Shown here in pieces: positions 34,975-44,591 of a stretch of 64,000 nucleotides of DNA. The DNA lies in the NCBI RefSeq assembly GCF_900109295.1, contig NZ_FOIZ01000003.1, forward strand, positions 15,472 to 79,471, written 5' to 3'. Position numbers and translations under genes: made by a program. Position 1 is the stretch's first letter, and every line of letters starts with the position of its first letter. The notes beneath the pieces are model-generated. The model searched no databases and was not told the origin of the DNA. It saw only the letters and a program-made list of their open reading frames with translations. This DNA is from Cognatiyoonia koreensis. GTDB taxonomy: Bacteria > Pseudomonadota > Alphaproteobacteria > Rhodobacterales > Rhodobacteraceae.

Positions 34975-35685
34975 ATGAGCGAATGGGCCGCAAAACGTTT
35001 CTGGAAGTCCGCAGAGGTTGTTCCTGCTGACGACGGATTTTCCGTCTCGCTGGACGGGCGCATGGTCAAGACCCCTGCAAAGGCAGCACTGATTGTGCCC
35101 ACCCAGAGGATGGCGGATGCGATTGCGATCGAATGGGATGCGCAGACCGACAAGATCAATCCCCAGAGCATGCCGGTGACTCGCGGCGCGAACGCAGCGA
35201 TCGATAAAGTCGCACACCAGAAAGCCGAAGTGGTGGAGATGTTGGCAGCTTATGGCGACAGCGATCTGCTGTGTTACCGCGCAGCAGGTCCTGATGCGTT
35301 GATTGGATTGCAATGTCAGGCGTGGGATCCTTTGCTGGATTGGGCCGCGACCGAACTGCGCGCGCCGCTTGTCAGTGCGGAGGGTGTCATGCATGTGCCG
35401 CAGGATCCCGTGGTGCTTGACCGATTGACGCAAGAGGTCGCTGCACAGACGCCTTTTCAGCTGGCTGGATTTCACGATTTGGTCAGCCTGTCAGGTTCGC
35501 TGGTGCTATCGCTCGCTGTCATTCGCGAACACCTGTCGCCGGATCAGGCATGGGCGGTCTCGCGCGTTGATGAAGAATACCAGATCAGCCAGTGGGGCGC
35601 GGACGATGAGGCGACCGATTTGGCCGAAACAAAACGCGCGGCCTTCGTGCAGGCTGCCGATTTCTTCAGAATGTGCTTAACTTAG
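34975..35685 (+). CDS. ATP12-family F1-ATPase assembly chaperone
   Basis: 236-aa ATP12 protein, which assists folding of the F1 alpha subunit in alphaproteobacteria and mitochondria. KRFWKSAEVVPADDGFSVSLDGR, TPAKAALIVPT and the AIEWDAQ region match; DSDLLCYRA and WDPLLDWA follow. Start ATG 34975 is 2 bases after the previous stop. The HAD hydrolase gene often found before it in relatives is absent here. Confidence 0.88.
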   Translation: MSEWAAKRFWKSAEVVPADDGFSVSLDGRMVKTPAKAALIVPTQRMADAIAIEWDAQTDKINPQSMPVTRGANAAIDKVAHQKAEVVEMLAAYGDSDLLCYRAAGPDALIGLQCQAWDPLLDWAATELRAPLVSAEGVMHVPQDPVVLDRLTQEVAAQTPFQLAGFHDLVSLSGSLVLSLAVIREHLSPDQAWAVSRVDEEYQISQWGADDEATDLAETKRAAFVQAADFFRMCLT

Positions 35686-35899
35686 CGTCAGGCAGACCTC
35701 GGTCTTAAATCTAAAGAAAATTTACGTTTTTTAAGGTGTGAATGGCTGGATTCCGGCCACTTCGACTTGACGAGGCGCGGTGATTCCGCACAGTCTGTGC
35801 GCGATGGGGGGGAACCCCTCTCGAAAATAGGGAGCGCTGGTCGAACGGCGTAAAAATACCGCGCTTTCACTTGGCGTGGAAACTCAGGAAGAGGTAAAC
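35686..35899 (+). promoter_or_regulatory. Upstream region of aapJ
   Basis: 214-base non-coding stretch with an AT-rich part near 35705-35735 and a short palindrome CGCACAG-TC-TGTGCG near 35788. It probably holds the aap promoter and an operator, but no factor can be assigned. Confidence 0.35.
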
Positions 35900-36919
35900 A
35901 TGAAAAAAACCGTATTCTTCGGCGTACTGGCAGCTGCTGGTCTGTCCGCTGCAGCGGCATCTGCTGCAACACTTGACGACGTCAAAGCACGCGGATCGCT
36001 GAACTGTGGTGTGACAACTGGTCTGACCGGTTTCGCCGCACCCAACGCATCTGGCGTATGGGAAGGCTTTGACGTCGGCGTATGCCGTGCCGTTGCTGCC
36101 GCCATCTTCGGTGACCCGACAGCAGTCGAGTTCGTTCCGACAACTGGCCAGACGCGCTTTACAGCGCTTGCATCCGGCGAGATCGACATGCTGGCACGTA
36201 ACACTACATGGACGTTCTCTCGTGATACCGACCTGAAATTCGATTTTGTTGGCGTGAACTACTATGACGGTCAGGGCTTCATGGTTCCGTCCGCGCTTGG
36301 TGTTTCCTCGGCAACGGAACTGGACGGCGCGACTGTCTGCATTCAGACAGGTACAACGACCGAACTGAACCTTGCTGATTTCTTCCGCACCAACAACATC
36401 TCTTACGAGCCGGTGCCGATTGAAACCAACGCCGAGGCACAGCAGCAGTATCTGGCTGGTGCATGTGACGTCTACACGACTGACGCATCCGGTCTGGCTG
36501 CGACACGTGCGACATTCGAAAACCCGGGCGAGCACGTGCTGCTGCCCGAAATCATTTCGAAAGAGCCACTCGGACCGCTGGTCCGTCATGGCGACAGCGA
36601 ATGGGCTGACATCGTGCGCTGGACTTTGAACGCGCTGATCTCTGCTGAAGAACTGGGCGTATCGTCTGCGAACGTTGCAGAGCTTGCTGCTGCAGCTGGC
36701 AACAACCCTGAAGTGAACCGTCTTCTGGGCACCGAAGGTGAGCTGGGCGCGATGATCGGTCTGGAGCCAAACTGGGCGGTCAATGCGATTGCTGCTGGCG
36801 GCAACTACGGCGAGCTGTTCGAAAAGAACATTGGTGAAAACACACCAATCGGTCTTGCACGTGGTCTGAACGCACAGTGGACAGAGGGTGGTCTTATCTA
36901 CTCTCCACCGTTCCGCTAA
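35900..36919 (+). CDS. aapJ: General L-amino acid ABC transporter binding protein
   Basis: 339-aa periplasmic protein; the signal peptide (about 22 residues) ends ASA before ATLDDVKARG. SLNCGVTTGLTGFA, the ARNTTWTFSRDT motif and GGLIYSPPFR at the end match AapJ. It binds a range of L-amino acids for AapQMP. ATG 35900 follows GAGGTAAAC. A stem-loop separates it from aapQ, probably to raise its level over the membrane parts. Confidence 0.92.
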   Translation: MKKTVFFGVLAAAGLSAAAASAATLDDVKARGSLNCGVTTGLTGFAAPNASGVWEGFDVGVCRAVAAAIFGDPTAVEFVPTTGQTRFTALASGEIDMLARNTTWTFSRDTDLKFDFVGVNYYDGQGFMVPSALGVSSATELDGATVCIQTGTTTELNLADFFRTNNISYEPVPIETNAEAQQQYLAGACDVYTTDASGLAATRATFENPGEHVLLPEIISKEPLGPLVRHGDSEWADIVRWTLNALISAEELGVSSANVAELAAAAGNNPEVNRLLGTEGELGAMIGLEPNWAVNAIAAGGNYGELFEKNIGENTPIGLARGLNAQWTEGGLIYSPPFR

Positions 36920-36935
36920 GATCTGATCCAAAGGC

Positions 36936-36963
36936 AAGGGCCCGGTCTGATGACCGGGCCCTT
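36936..36963 (+). terminator. Partial terminator between aapJ and aapQ
   Basis: AAGGGCCCGGTC paired with GACCGGGCCCTT (12-bp stem) around TGAT. Only three T follow, so read-through to aapQMP is expected. Typical after binding-protein genes. Confidence 0.8.
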
Positions 36964-37064
36964 TCCCAATAAGTACTTTGTTACGAAAAAGGCGCTTCCC
37001 GCGCGTGCTGACATTCGAAAAATCGAAGCGCACGCAACGCTGAACGGGAGCCAGGGAGATATAT

Positions 37065-38444
37065 ATGTCTACGTTGACAGACCCGCCGAAAGGATCATTT
37101 CGGCCGAGCCAGCTTTTATATGATACCCGCTATCGATCGATCACGATCCAGGTCATCGCTGCCATTCTGATCCTTCTAGGTATGGGATGGCTTGTGAACA
37201 ACACGATCGACAACCTTCAGGCGCTGGGCAAAGACTTCAATTTCGGGTTCGTTCGCAGCGTCGCGGGTTATGACATCAACCAGATGCTTGTCGACTACGA
37301 CAACCAGCAGACACACGGGCGCGCGGCGCTTGTCGGCATTCTCAACACGCTGCTGGTCGCGGCACTTGGGTGCATCACCGCCACCGTTCTGGGTGTGATT
37401 GCCGGTGTTCTGCGCCTGTCCAAGAACTGGATCGTCAACAAGCTGATGGCGGTCTACGTCGAAGGCTTCCGCAACGTGCCATTGCTGCTTTGGATTATCC
37501 TGATCTTTGCAATCATGACCGAAAGCATGCCGGCACCCAATAAATTCCGGGGTGATAACCCAGAAGCGAGCATGTCGCTCTTTGACTCGGTCGCGGTGAC
37601 GAACCGTGGCGTCTATATCCCGGCACTTCTGTTCGCGAATGGTCCGTCCACCACATTATCGGCCTCTGAAACCGTCGCCAATCTTGATGCCTGGAAAGAT
37701 CGACGCCGCGCTGAAGTGCGCGATGATGGAATTCTCGTGCGCACGTGGATGTCATTCACCACGCTGCCCGCACGGACCTATGTTGCCGCTGTTCAGTCCG
37801 GATTTATCGACTGGATGGTCATACTCGGCACCTTGGCCATCTCCTTTTTCGGGGCAAGGGCCGTGAAACGAAGGGCCTTGCAGACCCAGATCGACACTGG
37901 CGTCCTGCCGACGACATGGCACATTCGCCTTGCCATCTGGGTCATTCCGACCGCTATCGCGATGTACCTGATGGGCGCAACAATCAACTATCCTTCACTG
38001 AGCGGTTTCAACTTCAGTGGCGGGATGCACCTGCGCAATTCGCTGATCGCCCTTTGGCTTGCATTGTCGCTTTATACCGGCGCGTTCATCGCCGAAGTGG
38101 TGCGGGCCGGTATTCTGGCAGTCAGCAAGGGCCAGACGGAAGCTGCCTTTGCGCTGGGTATTCAGCCGAGCCGGACGATGAACCTTGTGATCCTGCCACA
38201 GGCATTGCGGGTCATCATTCCACCGCTGATTTCGCAGTACCTGAACCTGACCAAGAACTCATCACTGGCGATTGCCGTAGGCTACATGGACGTGCGCGCC
38301 ACTTTGGGCGGGATCACGATCAACCAGACCGGTCGTGAGTTGGAGGGCATGCTGCTTTTGGGCCTGTTCTATCTGACGCTGTCCCTGCTGATTTCAGCCG
38401 TGATGAACATCTACAACAACTCAACCCAGCTTCAGGAGCGGTAG
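37065..38444 (+). CDS. aapQ: General L-amino acid ABC transporter permease AapQ
   Basis: 459-aa inner-membrane permease. About eight hydrophobic segments; the long insert between early segments is typical of AapQ and BztB. The core permease region has VEGFRNVPLLLWII early and GQTEAAFALGIQPSRTMNLVILPQALRVIIPP (EAA loop, shown in parts) later. Ends 1 base before aapM. Confidence 0.92.
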   Translation: MSTLTDPPKGSFRPSQLLYDTRYRSITIQVIAAILILLGMGWLVNNTIDNLQALGKDFNFGFVRSVAGYDINQMLVDYDNQQTHGRAALVGILNTLLVAALGCITATVLGVIAGVLRLSKNWIVNKLMAVYVEGFRNVPLLLWIILIFAIMTESMPAPNKFRGDNPEASMSLFDSVAVTNRGVYIPALLFANGPSTTLSASETVANLDAWKDRRRAEVRDDGILVRTWMSFTTLPARTYVAAVQSGFIDWMVILGTLAISFFGARAVKRRALQTQIDTGVLPTTWHIRLAIWVIPTAIAMYLMGATINYPSLSGFNFSGGMHLRNSLIALWLALSLYTGAFIAEVVRAGILAVSKGQTEAAFALGIQPSRTMNLVILPQALRVIIPPLISQYLNLTKNSSLAIAVGYMDVRATLGGITINQTGRELEGMLLLGLFYLTLSLLISAVMNIYNNSTQLQER

Positions 38445-38445
38445 G

Positions 38446-39759
38446 ATGTCAGAGACACACGCACAAACCGTTTCATACGTTCGTGACACGATGTTGCCGG
38501 AAGCGGCACCACCGGTCACCGAAGTCGGCGTTATAAAGTGGATGCGCGAGAGCCTGTTCTCCAGCCCGTTGAACGGCCTGCTGACGCTGATTTCGCTGTA
38601 TGTGATCTATTGGGTCGTGATCCACATCGGCCCCTGGCTGATGAACGGGATCTGGGATGCCGGATCGCTGAGCGAATGCCGTGAAATCCGTAATGCCACG
38701 ATTGGCGAGGATGCATCGGCTGCCTGTTTCGCTGTTTTGACAGATCGCTGGCAGCAGTTGATTTTCGGATTCTACCCCAGTGATGCCTATTGGCGTCCGG
38801 TTCTGGCGCTTATCGTCTTTCTGGTGGGCATCGCGCCTGTCCTATTCGACAAGCTGCCACGTCAGATGATGATTGGCACGCTGATCGCACCGTTCCTGAT
38901 GTACATGCTGCTTTGGGGCGGGTCGATCTGGGGACCGATTGTCGTCGGGCTTGGGTTTGTCCTTGGGTATGTCGCCATGCGCTTGCTCTCTCAAGTGAGC
39001 AGTCTGCTGGGGACGCTTGCAGCCATTCTGGTCCCGATCCTGTTCTTTTTCACGCTTGCCGGACCACTCATTGGCCTTCTGAACATGCTCGCACCCATCG
39101 GTCTGGAGTTTGTCCAATCCAAGGACTTTGGCGGGTTTACCCTGTCAGTCGTCATCGGGATCGCGGCGATCATTCTGTCATTGCCGCTGGGTATTCTGCT
39201 TGCGCTTGCGCGCCAGTCCGACCTGCCGATCATCAAGTATTCGGCGGTCGTCTTTATCGAGGTTATCCGGGGCGTTCCGCTGATCGTCTGGCTGTTCACG
39301 GCGTCGCTGCTGCTGAACTATTTCTTGCCACCTGGCACGAACTTTGACCTGATGCTGCGCGTGATCATCATGGTGACGCTCTTTTCGGCGGCCTATATCG
39401 CCGAAGTTATCCGGGGTGGTTTGGCGGCCTTGCCAAAGGGCCAGTACGAGGGTGGCGACAGTCTTGGTCTGAATTACTGGCAGTCCATGCAGCTGATCAT
39501 CCTGCCGCAAGCGTTGAAAATCTCGATTCCAGGCATCGTGAATACCTTCATCGGTCTGTTCAAGGATACGACCCTTGTGCTGTTCATCGGTCTTCTTGAC
39601 CCGATTGGTCTGTCGAATGCGATCCGTGCGTCGACCGACTGGAATGGCATTTACTGGGAATTGTTCCTCTTCATTGGCGTCATGTTCTTTATCTTCTGCT
39701 TTAGCATGGGCCGTTACTCACTCTGGCTGGAAAGAAAACTCCAGCGCGAAAACCGTTAA
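38446..39759 (+). CDS. aapM: General L-amino acid ABC transporter permease AapM
   Basis: 437-aa partner permease. The C-terminal third is the classic His/Glu/Gln-type domain: [31 protein letters not shown] and the EAA loop [19 protein letters not shown]. The N-terminal two-thirds carries extra helices as in AapM/BztC. It lies between aapQ and aapP. Confidence 0.92.
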   Translation: MSETHAQTVSYVRDTMLPEAAPPVTEVGVIKWMRESLFSSPLNGLLTLISLYVIYWVVIHIGPWLMNGIWDAGSLSECREIRNATIGEDASAACFAVLTDRWQQLIFGFYPSDAYWRPVLALIVFLVGIAPVLFDKLPRQMMIGTLIAPFLMYMLLWGGSIWGPIVVGLGFVLGYVAMRLLSQVSSLLGTLAAILVPILFFFTLAGPLIGLLNMLAPIGLEFVQSKDFGGFTLSVVIGIAAIILSLPLGILLALARQSDLPIIKYSAVVFIEVIRGVPLIVWLFTASLLLNYFLPPGTNFDLMLRVIIMVTLFSAAYIAEVIRGGLAALPKGQYEGGDSLGLNYWQSMQLIILPQALKISIPGIVNTFIGLFKDTTLVLFIGLLDPIGLSNAIRASTDWNGIYWELFLFIGVMFFIFCFSMGRYSLWLERKLQRENR

Positions 39760-39773
39760 GGGAGGCATGTGAA

Positions 39774-40565
39774 ATGTCTGAACTCGTAACCGATCGTCAA
39801 ATTGATCGTTCGAACATGCAAGTCTCTGACGAGATTGCCATCCAGATCAACCAGATGAACAAGTGGTACGGCACCTTCCATGTGCTGCGCGACATCAATC
39901 TGACCGTGAACCGAGGCGAGCGTATCGTTATCTGTGGTCCCTCTGGTTCGGGTAAGTCCACGCTGATCCGCTGCATTAACCGTCTGGAAGAACATCAGTC
40001 TGGCCAAATCATCGTGGATGGCACCGAACTGTCGTCCGATCTCAAGAATATCGACAAGATCCGGTCGGAGGTTGGCATGTGCTTTCAGCACTTCAACCTG
40101 TTCCCGCATCTGACCATTCTTGAGAACTGCACGCTTGCCCCGATCTGGGTGCGCAAGACACCCAAAAGGGAAGCCGAGGAAATCGCGATGCATTTCCTTG
40201 AGAAGGTGAAAATCCCCGAGCAGGCTGACAAGTATCCCGGCCAGTTGTCCGGTGGCCAGCAGCAGCGTGTCGCGATTGCCCGGTCGCTGTGCATGAAGCC
40301 GCGCATCATGCTGTTCGACGAACCGACCTCTGCGCTTGACCCCGAGATGATCAAGGAAGTGCTTGATACGATGATCGAGCTGGCCGAGGAAGGCATGACC
40401 ATGTTGTGCGTCACGCACGAGATGGGTTTTGCCCGTCAGGTCGCCAACCGCGTCATCTTTATGGACCAAGGCCAGATTGTTGAGCAGAACGAGCCGGAAG
40501 AGTTCTTTAACAATCCTAAGTCCGAGCGCACCCAGCTCTTCTTGAGCCAGATCCTTGGGCACTGA
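39774..40565 (+). CDS. aapP: General L-amino acid ABC transporter ATPase AapP
   Basis: 263-aa ABC ATPase powering AapJQM. Walker [10 protein letters not shown] at 55-63, Q-loop [12 protein letters not shown], signature [15 protein letters not shown] and Walker [15 protein letters not shown] are all intact. Last gene of the operon, closed by a two-way hairpin. Confidence 0.94.
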   Translation: MSELVTDRQIDRSNMQVSDEIAIQINQMNKWYGTFHVLRDINLTVNRGERIVICGPSGSGKSTLIRCINRLEEHQSGQIIVDGTELSSDLKNIDKIRSEVGMCFQHFNLFPHLTILENCTLAPIWVRKTPKREAEEIAMHFLEKVKIPEQADKYPGQLSGGQQQRVAIARSLCMKPRIMLFDEPTSALDPEMIKEVLDTMIELAEEGMTMLCVTHEMGFARQVANRVIFMDQGQIVEQNEPEEFFNNPKSERTQLFLSQILGH

Positions 40566-40590
40566 TCCACGCGCCAAGTGACACAATCAT

Positions 40591-40617
40591 GGGCCGTAGC
40601 GCGATGCTGCGGCCCTT
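40591..40617. terminator. Bidirectional terminator after aapP
   Basis: GGGCCGTAGC-GCGAT-GCTGCGGCCC, a 10-bp stem with one G.U pair, between the convergent aapP and histidine phosphatase genes, directly beside the latter's stop codon. Confidence 0.65.
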
Positions 40618-41107
40618 AGTCTGTCAAATCGCGTGGCACGGTGAAATCGATGCAGGTTCCCTGGTTCACGCGGATGTCGCCTTCAAAATCAATGACAGTC
40701 GTCGCACAGGTCGGATAGTCGCTGAAACGGCTGTGGCGTGGCCGCGTCCTGACCAGCCCGTGGGCGGCCATTGCGATCCCCGGGTTGTGAGCGATCACTG
40801 CAATCGTTTCGTCTGGCTGACGCATGGCAAGATCGAGGATCGTGTCGGGTGCCGCGTGATAAAGCGTAGGATGAAACGAGGTTTTCGGGGTCTGTCCCAG
40901 CCCGTCGCAAATGTGCCTGTGCGTTTCAACAGTGCGCGCCGCGTCAGAGACCAGCATGACATCCGGCACATATCCCTGCGCCGCGAGCCATTCACCGATT
41001 GACTTTGCGGCAGTGCGCCCGCGTTCTGTCAGCACCCGGTCGTGATCGTCGGCCATGGGATCATCCCAGCCGGATTTGGCGTGGCGTATCAGGATCAGGC
41101 GCTTCAT
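40616..41107 (-). CDS. SixA-like histidine phosphatase
   Basis: 163-aa histidine phosphatase family protein. The RHG-type motif is LIRHAKSGWDDP near the N-terminus, and IAVIAHNPGI supplies the second catalytic His. SixA removes phosphate from phosphohistidine in signalling proteins, but substrates vary. Start 41107 overlaps the stop of the ferredoxin-like gene by 4 bases; the frame is open further but lacks family match. Confidence 0.8.
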   Translation of the reverse strand: MKRLILIRHAKSGWDDPMADDHDRVLTERGRTAAKSIGEWLAAQGYVPDVMLVSDAARTVETHRHICDGLGQTPKTSFHPTLYHAAPDTILDLAMRQPDETIAVIAHNPGIAMAAHGLVRTRPRHSRFSDYPTCATTVIDFEGDIRVNQGTCIDFTVPRDLTD

Positions 41108-41721
41108 CGAAAAGCCTCCATATGGAATTGGGCTTGGGCAGGTGGGCGGTTGCCTTGGTAGACGGGGCAGGCGCGCCGCGCCCGGCAGCCGTCGGTAATG
41201 CAGTCGCGCCCTGCGGGGCTGTTGATATGCGCCTTGCAGGCAGCGACGTTGTAGCCGTCCGCGAACGCTCCGACGGGGCAAGCGGTCTTGCAGGGTGCCG
41301 CGCAGGGGGAGCAGGGGTTTTGGCCGGGCGAGGCAGACACGGTTTCGGGCAGCAGAACAGCCCCGCGGAAAGAAGCGAACAATCCCCGCGTTTCGTGGAC
41401 CAGAAAACCGATCGGCGATGTGAAAAACCGCCCGGTTTCCAGCGCCCAGCTTTGAAACGGGTGATAGGGTGGCCCGCCGAAGGGGAAGTAGACTTCGCCT
41501 TCAAGGTCCTGCGCTATTGGCGGCAGCACCCGTGTAGACCAGCGATCCAGCGCGTGCGCCTGACCATCAGTGTATTCCGCGCTTTGCGTGAAATGGTCCC
41601 AGAACGTCGGTTCGTCGGGGCCGATCAGCACCAGCGTCCCGTCTGCATGCTGTGCATGTCCGAGAGCGATCAAATGATGCGGTGCGAGCGCCTGAGAGAG
41701 TGCGGAGAGTGTCACACGCAT
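41104..41721 (-). CDS. Cysteine-rich ferredoxin-like protein
   Basis: 205-aa protein with a C-terminal cysteine cluster: CSPCAAPCKTACPVGAF, then Cys in AACKAH and CITDGCRARRACPV. The CxxCxxxC...CP spacing suggests iron-sulfur centres, though not a textbook 2[4Fe-4S] pattern. The N-terminal 150 residues include TLVLIGPDEPTFWDHF. Start Met at 41721 (MRVTLSAL) is preferred. Similar proteins occur in Rhodobacterales as ferredoxin-like proteins; the function is unknown. Confidence 0.65.
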   Translation of the reverse strand: MRVTLSALSQALAPHHLIALGHAQHADGTLVLIGPDEPTFWDHFTQSAEYTDGQAHALDRWSTRVLPPIAQDLEGEVYFPFGGPPYHPFQSWALETGRFFTSPIGFLVHETRGLFASFRGAVLLPETVSASPGQNPCSPCAAPCKTACPVGAFADGYNVAACKAHINSPAGRDCITDGCRARRACPVYQGNRPPAQAQFHMEAFR

Positions 41722-41758
41722 CAGCGTATGCGCACCCTTTGTCAGTGACCAGTCACAT

Positions 41759-42259
41759 TCAGCGGAAGCGTCGCCAAATGCGCGGGATCGATCCAAGCTG
41801 ATCGGCTTCGAATGACATGGAGGTAGCGTCGCAACTGTATGTGCCCTGCGATGTGCCCCAGCTGCCACTTGCCGAGGTTACAGGGATTTCCATGCGTTCG
41901 CCCAGCACGTTTGCCGACCCAACCAGAGAGTATTCCGGCGCGTTGGCGACGTAGGTGCGCCCGTCTTCAGCGTTCATCGCGCCCTGCGCATAGCCGGTCA
42001 CGGTCACGTCGATTGCGGGCATGTTCGCCATCTGCACGGCAAAGGTCATGTCCTCTGCCAGCAGTGTCATGACCCCGGTGTCGGTGATCTCAAGGCTCGC
42101 CCGTCCTGCGATGTGTGTCGCACCGCCACCCATCTGCGTGGCCATCACCGCGGCCATATCCGCGCCGTCCGCTTCCCATGTGCCAACCATGCAGCTGTCC
42201 ACGGCAAGAGCCGGTGTAGAGCCAAGCGTGACGAGTAGTGCTGCGGTGCGAAACATCAT
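41759..42259 (-). CDS. Secreted protein of unknown function
   Basis: 166-aa protein with a signal peptide of about 19 residues (ending ALA), then a beta-rich body (CMVGTWEADGADM, ASLEITDTGVMTLL, GTYSCDATSMSF) that resembles small lipocalin-like or META-like beta-barrel proteins. No firm family. Two Cys in the mature part could form a disulfide. It is upstream of the ferredoxin-like gene in the same direction. Confidence 0.6.
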   Translation of the reverse strand: MMFRTAALLVTLGSTPALAVDSCMVGTWEADGADMAAVMATQMGGGATHIAGRASLEITDTGVMTLLAEDMTFAVQMANMPAIDVTVTGYAQGAMNAEDGRTYVANAPEYSLVGSANVLGERMEIPVTSASGSWGTSQGTYSCDATSMSFEADQLGSIPRIWRRFR

Positions 42260-42322
42260 CGGTTTCTCCTCAAGTGGCGCATGCTAACCGTTGCATATCG
42301 AAGACAGGACGTCAGGTCGGGC

Positions 42323-43189
42323 CTATCTTGGTGTGCGGATGAGCGATCCTGCGCCGTGATCTGTGAACAATTCCAGCAGGCACGCGTTTGGTGCCCGCCC
42401 GTCAAGGATGACCACACCCCGCACGCCTTCTGCAATCGCCGTGGTTGCGGTTTCGGTCTTGGGGATCATGCCACCTGCAATCGTCCCATCCGCGATCATC
42501 GCCGCGATCTGGCCTGCGTCAATTTCGGTCAGCACTTCGCCGTCCTTGTTCTTGACGCCACTTACGTCTGTGAGCAGCAGCAAGCGGTCTGCCTTCAAGG
42601 CCCCGGCAATGGCACCGGCGGCGGTATCGCCGTTGATATTGAAGGTTTCGCCATTCCGCCCCATCCCAAGAGGCGCAATGACTGGAATTGCCTTGGCTGC
42701 GTGCAAATCGCGAATGATGGTCACGTCAACCTCTGTCGGTGTCCCGACGAGCCCGAGCGCGGGGTCGGTTGTTTCGCAGATCATCAGGTTGGCGTCCTTG
42801 CCGGACACGCCGACCGCCTTGCCGCCTTCTTCGGAAATTGCTTGCACGATGCGGCTGTTCACGCTGCCGGCCAGTACCATTTCCACGACTTCGATCGTCG
42901 CTTCGTCCGTCACCCGTTTGCCGTTCACGAATTCGGATTTGATCCCCAGCTTGTCGAGCATCTGATTGATCATCGGCCCGCCGCCGTGCACCACCACCGG
43001 ATTGACGCCGACCTGCTGCATGAGGGCGACATCGCGGGCAAAGCTGTGCATGCCTTCATCGCTGCCCATGGCGTGCCCGCCCAGCTTGATGACAACGGTC
43101 GCGCCCTTGTAACGCTGCAGATAGGGTAGTGCGTTGGATAGTGTGGCGGCGGTGCCGATCCAGTCGCGGTTCATGTCTTGCGTCCTCAT
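42323..43189 (-). CDS. argB: Acetylglutamate kinase
   Basis: 288-aa enzyme of arginine synthesis that phosphorylates N-acetyl-L-glutamate. [26 protein letters not shown], and [19 protein letters not shown] are family motifs. The start at 43189 overlaps the yihA stop (ATGA); a Met five codons later is also possible. Confidence 0.94.
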   Translation of the reverse strand: MRTQDMNRDWIGTAATLSNALPYLQRYKGATVVIKLGGHAMGSDEGMHSFARDVALMQQVGVNPVVVHGGGPMINQMLDKLGIKSEFVNGKRVTDEATIEVVEMVLAGSVNSRIVQAISEEGGKAVGVSGKDANLMICETTDPALGLVGTPTEVDVTIIRDLHAAKAIPVIAPLGMGRNGETFNINGDTAAGAIAGALKADRLLLLTDVSGVKNKDGEVLTEIDAGQIAAMIADGTIAGGMIPKTETATTAIAEGVRGVVILDGRAPNACLLELFTDHGAGSLIRTPR

Positions 43190-43836
43190 CCTTCGATCCC
43201 TGCAATGACTGCGCGCAGCGTGGCGATCCCGATCCCCTTGTCAGAACTGGTCAGGATCAGCTCCGGGTAGGCGGCCGGGTGCTTGGCCAATGCCGCACGC
43301 GTCTTGGCCAGCGATTCATCAAGCGCTTTGCCTTTGACCTTGTCAATCTTGGTCATGACGACCTGAAACGTCACCGCAGAGGCATCGAGCAGCGACATGA
43401 TTTCTTCGTCCACCGCCTTGGCCCCGTGCCGGGCGTCAATCAAAACGAAAACACGGCGGAGCGTTTGTCGCCCTTGCAGGTATTGTTTCAGCAGACGCTG
43501 CCATTTTTCGACAACAGCAACCGGCGCATTCGCAAAACCGTAGCCCGGAAGGTCAACGACATAGATGTCGCCGGCGGTAAAAAAGTTGATTTCTTGCGTG
43601 CGTCCCGGTGTGTTGGACGCGCGCGCCAGTCCCTTGCGCCCTGTGAGCGCGTTGATCAATGACGATTTCCCGACGTTCGAGCGACCGGCAAAGCACACTT
43701 CGACACGGTCCGGATCGGGCAGGCCGTCCATCGCCACCACGCCTTTGATGAATTCCGTCTCACCCGCAAAAAGAAGCCGACCCTTTTCAAGGCTGGCATC
43801 ATCTGGTGTTTCGACTTCGGGGAAGGGAAGTTGCAT
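43186..43836 (-). CDS. yihA: Ribosome-biogenesis GTP-binding protein YihA/EngB
   Basis: 216-aa GTPase needed for large-subunit assembly and cell division. G1 [10 protein letters not shown]2/G3 [11 protein letters not shown] and DLPGYGFA, and G4 TKIDK are present. Start 43836 overlaps the MOSC gene stop by one base; the frame is open further upstream inside MOSC and rejected. Confidence 0.93.
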   Translation of the reverse strand: MQLPFPEVETPDDASLEKGRLLFAGETEFIKGVVAMDGLPDPDRVEVCFAGRSNVGKSSLINALTGRKGLARASNTPGRTQEINFFTAGDIYVVDLPGYGFANAPVAVVEKWQRLLKQYLQGRQTLRRVFVLIDARHGAKAVDEEIMSLLDASAVTFQVVMTKIDKVKGKALDESLAKTRAALAKHPAAYPELILTSSDKGIGIATLRAVIAGIEG

Positions 43837-44591
43837 CAGAGAACCTCTGCTGTGTCGCCAAGGCTGACCTTGCCGCTTTGGATGACGGTGCAGTAGACGC
43901 CGAAATCGGTGTGGTCCCAGCCATTTCTCAGCGCAGAAAGCGTATCGATATCCCGCAGACCGGTGACCGGATTCGCCTTTGTGTGGTTGCAGCGGGTGCA
44001 ACGATCTTGGACGTGCAGAACAGCGTCGCCGATGGCGATGTCCTTACCGATCCAGTCCCATTCGGCCCATGCATCTGGTCCATCCAGCCAAATATTTCCC
44101 CGCCAGCGTTCGAATTCGAGGTCTTGGCCGATCTTGTCGCCAACGGCGCGGTGGCTGGCCATGTTCATGATCGACACGGATGGAAAGGGCGTGTCCGTCA
44201 TCCCGCGTCCGGGGGTGGAAACGAGGTTGGTCGGTTTGGCGGACACATGCGACGTCAGCGGGGCGACCCAATTCAGGAACGCGGCGGTCCCATCGGCCGT
44301 ATCGGGGTTGAAGCTGATCGTGCCCAGATCGACGTGGCGCAGTTCCATGACGTTTGTCGCGTCATCCAAGCGCGCCCAGATACCCGCCAGCCCCGGAACA
44401 AGTGTGCCGATCATGAAATTCCGGCACTTTTCCCACTTGGGATCTGCGGAATCAAAGTGCGTTTTTTCATGTGTCACCGCCCAGTGCCTGTCAAAAGGCA
44501 TGGTCTGTCCCTGCAACAGCGTCACGCTTTCAAGTGCCTCGCGACCGTGGCTCTTGATCGGGTGCCGCCAGAGGGAGGCGACAGTGATCAT
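43836..44591 (-). CDS. MOSC-domain protein
   Basis: 251-aa protein with a MOSC N-terminal beta-barrel (SLWRHPIKSHGREAL) and a MOSC domain ending with RCTRCNHTKANPVTG, where the Cys may bind molybdenum cofactor sulfur, as in mARC and YcbX-like proteins. Possible N-oxide or hydroxylamine reduction or sulfur carrier; not decided. It sits between yidC and yihA, conserved order in Rhodobacterales. Confidence 0.82.
   Translation of the reverse strand: MITVASLWRHPIKSHGREALESVTLLQGQTMPFDRHWAVTHEKTHFDSADPKWEKCRNFMIGTLVPGLAGIWARLDDATNVMELRHVDLGTISFNPDTADGTAAFLNWVAPLTSHVSAKPTNLVSTPGRGMTDTPFPSVSIMNMASHRAVGDKIGQDLEFERWRGNIWLDGPDAWAEWDWIGKDIAIGDAVLHVQDRCTRCNHTKANPVTGLRDIDTLSALRNGWDHTDFGVYCTVIQSGKVSLGDTAEVL

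Noticed and set aside
35867..37033. 388-codon minus-strand ORF over aapJ
   Set aside because: Rich in Cys, Arg and Val in an unnatural way and antisense to aapJ.
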